DNA from: an uncultured Allobaculum sp.
GTDB taxonomy: Bacteria > Bacillota_I > Bacilli_A > Erysipelotrichales > Erysipelotrichaceae
Direction of reading: 5' to 3'
NCBI GenBank assembly: GCA_910579655.1
Contig: CAJTVE010000058.1
Span: forward strand, 1 to 18,939
Length of the DNA stretch: 18,939 nucleotides
The notes under the pieces are model-generated. The model was not told where the DNA came from and searched no databases. It saw nothing but the letters and a program-made list of their open reading frames with translations. The first letter of the stretch is position 1; every line of letters starts with the position of its first letter. Of this stretch, positions 6,848 through 13,040 are shown in pieces. A program made the translations under genes and the position numbers.

Positions 6848-7855
6848 ATGTATATAGATGAACGAAAATATATCTCCAGCAGCTGGCTGATCTGCGGACT
6901 GCTGCTTGGGATAGCCGGGCTGGCACTTGGAACCTTTTTCGACTTGAAAATTGACCAGCTGCTCTACCAGCCTGATGCCTCGTGGGCCAAATACCTGGCG
7001 GCTTTTGGTCCAGTCCCCGCTTTCTGGGGCATTGGAGCAGCTGGATGTCTGTTGATTGATGTTCTTCGGGATCGATCAATCTGGTGGCTTGGCTGGGGTG
7101 TTGGCTTTGTCATGCTGCTGGCCGGACCAGTCTATATGATCGACAGCCTGATGACAGAAATCGACATGAACTGGCTGGCTGCCTGGATCACCGGACTATT
7201 GGTCAGCGTTTTGCCAAGCGTGCTGTACGCAGTTTTGATGCGCAACACATCGGAGCAGGACAAGATCCAGTGCATCATCATCCTGCTGATTGTCTGTGTT
7301 GGAAGTATGCTTGCCGTACAAGTACTTAAGCGCATATGGTATCGTCCTCGTTTCTTCTTACTGGAAAACAATCCGGACATTCCATTTACCCGCTGGTATC
7401 AACCGGATCGGGATGTCATCAATCAGTTTGCGGCTCTGTATGCCCAGGATCATGACTACTTCCGTTCCTTCCCCTCAGGTCATACCCAATCCATTACCTG
7501 CTTATTCTTATGGGCACTGATTCCTGTCTATACCCAGAAAGGCAGTGTCAACTTCACGATGGCACTTTCTTCTGTGGTCGTTCTTGTTGTAGCGATCAGC
7601 CGTATTTTCCTTGGCGTTCACTACTTATCGGATGTCAGCATGGCTTTCCTGATCACCTTCACACTCTTTGCGATCTGTGTCTGGGGCTTTGGCTTAAGCT
7701 GGCGTGGAATCCAGAAGAAATTCGGTGACGAAGACGAAGATGACTACGATGAATACGAAGATGAGTTCGAAGAAGAACCGGTTGAAGAACCAAAACCTTC
7801 CCGTCGCCGCCGCCGAAAAAAAGACTACGATGACGAAGATGAGAATGACGAATAA
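6848..7855 (+). CDS. PAP2-family membrane phosphatase with charged C-terminal tail
   Basis: A 335-residue integral membrane phosphatase of the PAP2 superfamily (phosphatidic acid or polyprenyl pyrophosphate phosphatases). The three signature motifs are present: KRIWYRPRF (a shortened form of KX6RP), SFPSGH, and SRIFLGVHYLSD (SRX5HX3D). About seven hydrophobic segments are visible. The last 45 residues are a low-complexity cytoplasmic tail: an acidic run of Asp/Glu/Tyr, then SRRRRRKK, then a second acidic run. The longest open frame begins at a TTG at 6776, but neither it nor the ATG at 6797 has a ribosome binding site. I choose the ATG at 6848, just before the first membrane segment. It too lacks one and sits 6 nt after an extended -10. 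The next gene on this strand is PlsY, so both neighbours act on membrane lipid. Substrate unknown. Confidence 0.87.
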   Translation: MYIDERKYISSSWLICGLLLGIAGLALGTFFDLKIDQLLYQPDASWAKYLAAFGPVPAFWGIGAAGCLLIDVLRDRSIWWLGWGVGFVMLLAGPVYMIDSLMTEIDMNWLAAWITGLLVSVLPSVLYAVLMRNTSEQDKIQCIIILLIVCVGSMLAVQVLKRIWYRPRFFLLENNPDIPFTRWYQPDRDVINQFAALYAQDHDYFRSFPSGHTQSITCLFLWALIPVYTQKGSVNFTMALSSVVVLVVAISRIFLGVHYLSDVSMAFLITFTLFAICVWGFGLSWRGIQKKFGDEDEDDYDEYEDEFEEEPVEEPKPSRRRRRKKDYDDEDENDE

Positions 7856-7936
7856 ACAAAGTCCATCTCTTCTCTTCCGCCCGTAATCTTTCAATCCATT
7901 TTAAACTTTGTTTCAAACCAGATGGTAAAAAGTCAG

Positions 7937-7968
7937 GCTTTCGAATCACTGCATTCGAAAGCTTTTTT
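7937..7968 (+). terminator. Terminator of the PAP2 gene
   Basis: GCTTTCGAAT (7937-7946) and ATTCGAAAGC (7953-7962) form a perfect 10-bp stem around CACTGC. Six T follow. It lies about 80 nt after the stop codon. Confidence 0.9.
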
Positions 7969-8259
7969 CTGCTTTGTCTTTATGTTCTGCCATTCGCTCT
8001 TCTCTGCTCTGATTGCTCTGAGTTCATCAGACGTTTGCTTTTCCTGAAATTCATTACGTCCAGATTTAACAAATTAAATTCCCTTTTTCCTTCGTTTCTG
8101 ATTTCTTTTACCGGCTTTCAGACGTCATTGACAGTCAAAAGCATCCGTAAAGGATATGATTTTCAAAGGAAAGGACTCAGTTGATTCATCCTTCTTGTCA
8201 TATGCCGTAGCAAGCCTCAAAGTATCTGACAAGCAAAAAAAGTGAAAGGGATTCGTTTT
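7969..8259 (+). promoter_or_regulatory. Intergenic region before plsY with a possible promoter
   Basis: A perfect -35 TTGACA (8128-8133) precedes TATGAT (8155-8160; 5 of 6), but the 21-nt spacer is longer than usual. This would give a 5' leader of about 95 nt. No gene or strong hairpin is seen in the rest of the region. Confidence 0.35.
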
Positions 8260-9009
8260 ATGGATTTATTGTATTGCGTGGGTATCGGCTATCTGTTTGG
8301 CAACTTCATCACCGCTGAAATGGTTGGCCGGATCCACAACAAAAGCCTGTTTGAACATGGCTCCGGCAATCCGGGCATGACCAACACGCTTCATGTTTTA
8401 GGAAAAGGACCAGCCGCTCTGGTTCTTGGCGGGGATATTCTCAAGACCATTCTTGCAGTTGTCCTGTGTCGATGGCTGTTTCCATCGCAGGGAGCAATGC
8501 CCGCCCTGTATGCGGGTGCTGGTGTCATGCTTGGCCATTGTTTTCCATTCTGGCACCATTTTGAAGGCGGCAAGGGCGTTGCGGTACTGTGCTCGGCCTA
8601 TATTCTATTTGCCCCAATTTATGGAATTATAGCTTTGGCCTGCGGCGGCATTACCCTTCTTCTCAAAAAGGGAGTGAAAGTGGCAGCAGCTGTCATTCCA
8701 ACTGTTTTCTGTGTACTGATTGCACTGTTTCAGTTTTCCTGGGTCTCCCTCATTCCTTCTTTATTGATGGGCGGCCTGGAAGCGTATCTGAACCTGCGGC
8801 CAAACAAACTGATCGATGGCAAAGTCAATGAAGCCACTCTTTCTTCCAGCAAATCGGCTTTCACTTCCCAGAAAGATCTGGAAACGAAGACAGAGGCTCC
8901 TGTCTGCGCAGAAACAGAAATCCTCGAAATTAAAACAGAAGAACCATCAACTCTTCAAAAACAGATCGAAAAGGCTCAGACTTCAAAAAACCGGCAGGCT
9001 GCTCACTAG
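8260..9009 (+). CDS. plsY: Glycerol-3-phosphate acyltransferase PlsY
   Basis: An integral membrane acyltransferase that moves the acyl group of acyl-phosphate to glycerol-3-phosphate, the first step of phospholipid synthesis in most Gram-positives. The three PlsY catalytic loops are visible: GSGNPGMTN (family GSGNxGATN), GGDILKT (DxxKG-like) and GHCFPFWHHFEGGKGVA. Five or six hydrophobic segments are seen. The core ends near LNLRPNKLIDGK. A hydrophilic tail of about 60 residues rich in Glu, Lys, Ser and Thr follows, so at 249 residues it is longer than the usual 190-220. A GTG at 8242 would add six residues, but the ATG at 8260 has AAAGGGA upstream. The terminator overlaps the last codons. 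The activity is firmly predicted; the tail's role is unknown. Confidence 0.93.
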   Translation: MDLLYCVGIGYLFGNFITAEMVGRIHNKSLFEHGSGNPGMTNTLHVLGKGPAALVLGGDILKTILAVVLCRWLFPSQGAMPALYAGAGVMLGHCFPFWHHFEGGKGVAVLCSAYILFAPIYGIIALACGGITLLLKKGVKVAAAVIPTVFCVLIALFQFSWVSLIPSLLMGGLEAYLNLRPNKLIDGKVNEATLSSSKSAFTSQKDLETKTEAPVCAETEILEIKTEEPSTLQKQIEKAQTSKNRQAAH

Positions 9010-9030
9010 CAGACCTGCCGGTTTCTTTTT
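8988..9030 (+). terminator. Terminator of plsY, overlapping the gene end
   Basis: AAACCGGCAGG (8988-8998) and its exact complement (9014-9024) form an 11-bp stem. CTGCT pairs with AGCAG inside it. CTTTTT follows. The left arm codes for the last residues of PlsY and the stop codon (9007-9009) lies in the loop region. Confidence 0.88.
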
Positions 9031-9037
9031 GTAGAAC

Positions 9038-9069
9038 AAAATCGTTATTATGAAAAATCGTTATTATGA
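9038..9069. repeat. Perfect 16-bp tandem duplication
   Basis: AAAATCGTTATTATGA occurs twice head to tail (9038-9053 and 9054-9069), just after the plsY terminator. It contains no obvious regulatory signal. Confidence 0.85.
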
Positions 9070-9107
9070 ATAGAAATAGTTCTGACTATCTTCCTTATCG
9101 AAGCCTT

Positions 9108-9398
9108 TTATTGATCAACAATTTCAACAGGACGCCCCCCTGTTGAAGCGATCTGTGCGGCTTGTAATTGCTGGACCTCTTCAACGGGAAGATTAGCAAT
9201 TCTGGCAATTTTCTCAATTGACCATTCTGACTCTTCCAACAAACGACCAGCAAACACTGCTCTTTCTTCTTCTTTTACTTCTTCAATAATTTTGCACGTC
9301 ATTCGGATTTCCTCTGCCTCTTTCGGCTTCAGTCCAGTCCTGGCTGGATGACAATTCATATCTGCCTGATCTGCAGCCATGGTAAGCGCATCAATCAA
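9108..9398 (-). pseudogene. Gene remnant, tail of a possible Rpn/transposase-type protein (copy 1)
   Basis: About 96 residues open from a TTG with no ribosome binding site, so it reads as the end of a larger lost protein. The tail CKIIEEVKEEER followed by SIEKIARIANLPVEEVQQL is a charged helix plus a helix-turn-helix-like repeat. It resembles the C-termini of PD-(D/E)XK nuclease/transposase-like (Rpn) proteins, but no nuclease domain is present. Copy 2, about 310 bp to the right, has the same tail. Upstream alignment also agrees: this copy has LKPKEAEEIRMTCKIIEEV where copy 2 has EKPKGKGDIVMACKMIEEV. The family name is tentative. It could also be a small expressed orphan. Confidence 0.45.
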
Positions 9399-9575
9399 AA
9401 CGACTCGCTTGCCAGATCCAATAACGACTGGACTTCTGTCTTCTTGGACTTATCTCTTGGATTCGAGCTTTACTTTCAGTTTCCTGACTTTATCAACTGG
9501 AAGCTCAACAATTCTGGCAATTTTCTCAATCGGCCAGTCTGACTCGATCAATAAACGGCCAGCGATCTCTGTTCT
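9181..9575. repeat. Imperfect direct repeat, offset 312 bp
   Basis: The segments around 9181-9263 and 9493-9575 are clearly similar. They include a perfect 22-nt identity at 9197-9218 and 9509-9530. They encode the shared tails of the two gene remnants, so this is a tandem gene duplication. Confidence 0.75.
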
Positions 9576-9720
9576 TACTTCTTGTCTGCCTTCTTCTTTT
9601 CCTTCATTGAATACTTCCTCGATCATTTTGCATGCCATTACAATATCCCCTTTCCTTTTGGTTTTTCATCCTGACTGGAAGGCAATATATATTTGGCCGA
9701 TTCATCTGCGGATCCATTCC
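9450..9720 (-). pseudogene. Gene remnant, frameshifted paralogue of the neighbouring tail (copy 2)
   Basis: The clean frame is 62 residues from an ATG at 9638, with GGGG 9 nt upstream, and ends in PIEKIARIVELPVDKVRKLK. The 19 residues matching copy 1 upstream of this ATG lie in another frame, and the two frames join at the GGGG run near 9645. This suggests a single-base frameshift. Further upstream the matching frame reads SADESAKYILPSS, which aligns without gaps to AADQADMNCHPAR of copy 1, then hits a TAG stop. A ribosome binding site GGAG and a TTG near 9750 may mark the old start. The short 62-residue frame could still be translated. Confidence 0.45.
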
Positions 9721-9944
9721 TCTACCTGCGATAGACCGGCATCTTACTCTTCCAATTGAAACCACTCCTTTCTTTGATATTTGCATATACGCAAAAGCCG
9801 AAGGCTTGTTTCACCGGGTCGAGTATTTTCTTTAACTTTCTGATTCCTTATTGCTGGAAATGAAGCATGACCATTGAATCTGATAACAGAGATCTTGCTC
9901 AACATGCTGGCAGCACCTGCCTTCAGCCCATGAAGGCAAAAATA

Positions 9945-9982
9945 AAGAAAATAAAAGACACCAACAAAGATGTCGATGTCTT
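9945..9982 (-). terminator. Possible terminator of the 3D-like protein gene
   Basis: On the minus strand AAGACATC (plus 9975-9982) pairs with GGTGTCTT (plus 9955-9962) around a 12-nt loop, with one G-U pair. UUUAUUUUCUU follows. It lies about 137 nt after the stop codon. Confidence 0.5.
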
Positions 9983-10118
9983 CCTAAAAATCCGAACTGT
10001 ATTGTTGTTTTGAATACCTACATCCTTTTCAAGGATCAGCTCTTGTTCAATCATCAGTTCTTGTGCAATGATCTGGTATTTCGAATTTCTTGTTTTCGTC
10101 TCGTGATAGCGGCTTTGA

Positions 10119-10916
10119 TTACCAGTTGACCGCGATATCAAGCTGGGTATGGTTGCTCAGCGCAAAGGTGCCCGTGTCACAAACAATACCCATGCCAAGA
10201 GAAGTTGGAACCAAAGAGCCTCTTGGGCGGGTTGGCAGATGGGCAGCAACCATGACATAGTCGCCTAACATTTTTACTCCATCCTCGCGGACCCAGTAGC
10301 GGTCGGTATTGCCAATGGAGCGCATGATTTCAATGACGCCCTCCATTGGCAGATTGTAGTAGGTTTCCTTGCCGGAAGGACCCATGATGGTGCCGGCAGA
10401 TGGATTGAGGACTTCTCCATTGTATTCGTAAGTGAAATCACCATCCGTCATAGCCAATGCACGGGCTTCAATTTCGTCCATGGTCAGCCCATCTTCATCA
10501 TCCTCCTCGCTGGAGACAGGTCGGCTGGCATCGACTTTTTTTTGCGCCTCTTCACGGCGTTCCTGCTTCTGCGCGTCTTTTTCCTGTTCCTTGCGCAGGC
10601 GATCTTTATCTTCATCGGAAATCGCCAGGCATTTTGGCTGAACATTGACCGAGCCATCTTTGACTTTAACTTTTAAAGTTCCATCGACATTGGCTGCGAC
10701 CAGGAGTCCTTCGCTATATTTTTCGACTTTTGCAGCATGCGCAATGCTGGATAAGTCGAGCTGATTGTTGACATGATCTTCTTTAAAGAGCACAGGGATT
10801 GAAAGTTTAGCTGATTCGGCTGCGACGGTTTCATTGGCCAGAATTGCTGAACTGGATTGAACAGCCATAAGCATCGCAAAGACAAGTCCCGAAAATTTTG
10901 TTGTCCACTTCATCAT
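10119..10916 (-). CDS. Secreted protein with a 3D-like C-terminal domain
   Basis: A 265-residue exported protein. Residues 1-28 form a signal peptide (MMKWTTK, hydrophobic core, cleavage likely near ILA-NE). A middle part (about 100-145) is highly charged, probably a coiled coil ending in SSEEDDEDG. The C-terminus runs from YYNLPMEGVIEIMRS through DGVKMLGDYVMVAAHLPTRPRGSLVPTSLGMGIVCDTGTF to QLDIAVNW. RPRGSLVPTSLG...CDTG...LDIAV parallels the 3D/double-psi beta-barrel pattern (PLGT...ADTG...ID) of Gram-positive cell-wall hydrolases, so a peptidoglycan-directed role is likely. The first aspartate of a classical 3D domain is not obvious, so catalytic status is uncertain. AGGAGG lies 4 nt before ATG 10916 and 7 nt before the adjacent ATG 10913; the second may be the true start. 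It is monocistronic. Confidence 0.78.
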   Translation of the reverse strand: MMKWTTKFSGLVFAMLMAVQSSSAILANETVAAESAKLSIPVLFKEDHVNNQLDLSSIAHAAKVEKYSEGLLVAANVDGTLKVKVKDGSVNVQPKCLAISDEDKDRLRKEQEKDAQKQERREEAQKKVDASRPVSSEEDDEDGLTMDEIEARALAMTDGDFTYEYNGEVLNPSAGTIMGPSGKETYYNLPMEGVIEIMRSIGNTDRYWVREDGVKMLGDYVMVAAHLPTRPRGSLVPTSLGMGIVCDTGTFALSNHTQLDIAVNW

Positions 10917-11429
10917 ATGTCCTCCTTTTCTGGATTGAGCGCCGCCCTTCCACTAAAAAAATCGGGAGGCGATCTGGAAACAGTCTATCAGACATAAACA
11001 ACCAGACTCAACCAGTCAAAAGACTGTCCTACTGTAATTCTTACCAATTTCTTAAGAAAGCAGATAATTAATCCCATTTTGCTCTTCTTTGAAGCGGTTT
11101 CTAAAATCACTGTAATCAGAATTCACTGGCTATCCTAAGCATCCCATAAATTAAAGAAAGATTAAAAACCTGATAGTTATGAGCATTTTAACCCTGGAAG
11201 AAAAGATTGATTCTTCATCAATACGCCAGATTGATTCAGTTTTGAAGGGCTGCTTCTTTTTTAGAAATCACAAAGCAGGCCGTTTGTAAAAATGAACCAT
11301 TTCTGCATTTGTCTTTAATTTATGAACAATCAACAGAGAATTTCAGGAACAATTTTGGAAGCTTTCAGGATTGTGCTTTGAACTCTCCTTCCCTGCCCGA
11401 AAAGAGTATTCGATTTAAAAAGGCATAGA
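10917..11429. other. Intergenic region with a possible minus-strand promoter
   Basis: For the secreted protein gene a minus-strand TTGACT (11014-11019) and TATGTC (10991-10996) are 17 nt apart. The -10 is poor. The -35 overlaps an inverted repeat CAGTC-AAAA-GACTG (11013-11026). A 9-bp imperfect stem (11247-11255 with 11273-11281) has no U-run. A 36-codon plus-strand frame (11179-11289) lacks a ribosome binding site and is not called. Nothing else is recognised. Confidence 0.35.
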
Positions 11430-11460
11430 AAAAGAGAAGATCGCGAGGACCTTCTCTTTC
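11426..11460 (-). terminator. Terminator of enolase
   Basis: On the minus strand AAAGAGAAG (plus 11452-11460) pairs with CTTCTCTTT (plus 11432-11440) around an 11-nt loop. UUCU follows. It begins 16 nt past the stop codon. Confidence 0.8.
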
Positions 11461-11476
11461 GAAGTCAGAGGAATAC

Positions 11477-12826
11477 TTAGTTATTCTGTTTAGCCATGTC
11501 AGCTTCAACAGCAGCCATGTCTAACTGATAGAATGCGTCTACGCCTGGGTACTGAGCAATAGATACTGTTCCACGTTTGTTCAGTTCGTCTTCGATGCGC
11601 ATTAAGCGGTTATACTTAGCGATACGGTCAGTTCTGGACAGGGAACCTGTTTTGATCTGGCCAGCGTTTGTACCAACGGAGATGTCAGCGATTGTGGAAT
11701 CTTCAGTTTCGCCGGAACGGTGAGATACAACTGTTGTGTAGTTGTGTTTCTGAGCCAGTTCGATTGCATCGAATGTTTCAGTTAAAGTACCGATCTGGTT
11801 AACTTTGATCAGGATTGCGTTTGCGATACCTTTAGCGATACCTTCTGCAAGGATCTTTGGATTGGTTACGAACAGGTCATCACCAACCAGCTGGATACGT
11901 TTGCCAAGAGCGTCTGTCAGTTTCTTCCAGCCGTCCCAGTCACGTTCGCCAAGACCATCTTCGATGGAGATGATTGGATATTTTTCAACCCATTCTTTGT
12001 ACATTTCGATCATTTCATCGGAAGTCTTGTTTCCGCCGCCGGATTTCTTCAGTTCATACAGACCAGTTTCGTGGTTGTGGAATTCAGAAGCAGCAACGTC
12101 CATAGCGATCATGATATCTTTGCCAGGAACATAGCCGGCTTTTTTCGTTGCTTCAACGAGCAGTTCGAGAGGTTCTTCGTTTCCGTCTACACAGCTTGGA
12201 GCGAATCCACCTTCGTCACCAACGTTTGTGTTGTAGCCTTTAGCTTTCAGAACGGATTTCAGGTTGTGGAATACTTCAGCAGCCATCCGTACAGCTTCTT
12301 TTTCGGAAGTAGCACCAACTGGCATGATCATATATTCCTGGAAGTCAACTGTGGAGTCGGCATGGCTTCCACCGTTGATAACGTTGCACATTGGAACTGG
12401 CATTACATGAGCATTGCATCCACCAACGTAGTTGTAGAAAGGAATGCCATAGTAGTCAGCAGCAGCCCATGCAGCGGCCATGGAAACTGCCAGAGTAGCG
12501 TTTGCACCAAGGTTGGATTTGAAATCTGTTCCATCCAGTTCGAGCATTGTTTTGTCGATCAGGATCTGGTCAGTTACATCCATACCGATGATGGCAGGAG
12601 CAATTTTTGTGTTTACGTTTTCAACAGCTTTCGTTGTTCCTTTTCCAAGGTAACGAGTTTTGTCACCGTCGCGAAGTTCGAGAGCTTCTCTTTCACCAGT
12701 AGAAGCACCACTTGGTACCATAGCGCGTCCGTAAGCACCGGATTCAGTTGTAATTTCGCATTCTACAGTAGGATTTCCACGGGAATCGAGGACTTCACGT
12801 GCGTAGACGTCCGTAATAATAGGCAT
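11477..12826 (-). CDS. eno: Enolase
   Basis: Phosphopyruvate hydratase of glycolysis, cytosolic, converting 2-phosphoglycerate to phosphoenolpyruvate. It begins MPIITDVYAREVLDSRGNPT, as bacterial enolases do. Visible motifs are PSGASTGEREALELRDGD, NGGSHADSTVDFQEYMIMP, GDEGGFAP, the metal-ligand segments IAMDVAASEF, ISIEDGLGERDW and LVGDDLFVTN, the catalytic lysine in ILIKVNQIGTLTE, and SHRSGETED. At 449 residues it is slightly longer than usual (about 430) because of a C-terminal stretch after IEDELN. The ADST after GGSH replaces the commoner ANNS. The open frame runs 61 codons further upstream, but AAAGGAGGAAAT before ATG 12826 decides the start. It has its own promoter and terminator. Identity is certain. 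Confidence 0.98.
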   Translation of the reverse strand: MPIITDVYAREVLDSRGNPTVECEITTESGAYGRAMVPSGASTGEREALELRDGDKTRYLGKGTTKAVENVNTKIAPAIIGMDVTDQILIDKTMLELDGTDFKSNLGANATLAVSMAAAWAAADYYGIPFYNYVGGCNAHVMPVPMCNVINGGSHADSTVDFQEYMIMPVGATSEKEAVRMAAEVFHNLKSVLKAKGYNTNVGDEGGFAPSCVDGNEEPLELLVEATKKAGYVPGKDIMIAMDVAASEFHNHETGLYELKKSGGGNKTSDEMIEMYKEWVEKYPIISIEDGLGERDWDGWKKLTDALGKRIQLVGDDLFVTNPKILAEGIAKGIANAILIKVNQIGTLTETFDAIELAQKHNYTTVVSHRSGETEDSTIADISVGTNAGQIKTGSLSRTDRIAKYNRLMRIEDELNKRGTVSIAQYPGVDAFYQLDMAAVEADMAKQNN

Positions 12827-12849
12827 GTAATATTTCCTCCTTTGCCTTC

Positions 12850-12968
12850 TATACGGCGTAATTATATCACAGTGGCTTTTGCTTTCGCGAACGACTATGA
12901 AATTCCGGTCAGTTTCCTTTTCCATAATCAATTTATCGCTTACCTTTCGGTTTTCATAGCGCCGTATA
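12850..12968. repeat. Separated 9-bp inverted repeat flanking the eno promoter
   Basis: TATACGGCG (12850-12858) and CGCCGTATA (12960-12968) are exact reverse complements 101 bp apart. They bracket the enolase -10 and upstream region. This may be chance or a looping operator. Confidence 0.3.
12861..12866 (-). promoter_or_regulatory. -10 element of the enolase promoter
   Basis: A perfect TATAAT on the minus strand lies 35 nt before the ATG, giving a leader of about 28 nt. TG occurs just upstream (TGTGATATAAT). The -35 region is poor, with only the palindrome TTCGCGAA about 18 nt away. Confidence 0.6.
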
Positions 12969-13040
12969 CCTGAGGCTCTGCTTTGGTAAAATCGCATCGA
13001 AACGATCATGATTTCAGGAATGAATAGAATTGAAATTGTT

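Noticed and set aside
9923..10141. 72-codon minus-strand frame ending in a hydrophobic segment
   Set aside because: It starts inside the end of the secreted-protein gene with no ribosome binding site and spans that gene's likely terminator. Probably untranslated 3' sequence.
11179..11289. 36-codon plus-strand frame MSILTLEEKIDSSS...
   Set aside because: No ribosome binding site or promoter and no recognisable family. The window cannot separate it from chance.
12827..13009. 61-codon N-terminal extension of enolase
   Set aside because: It runs through the enolase ribosome binding site and TATAAT, and known enolases start at the MPIITDVYAREVLDSRG region.
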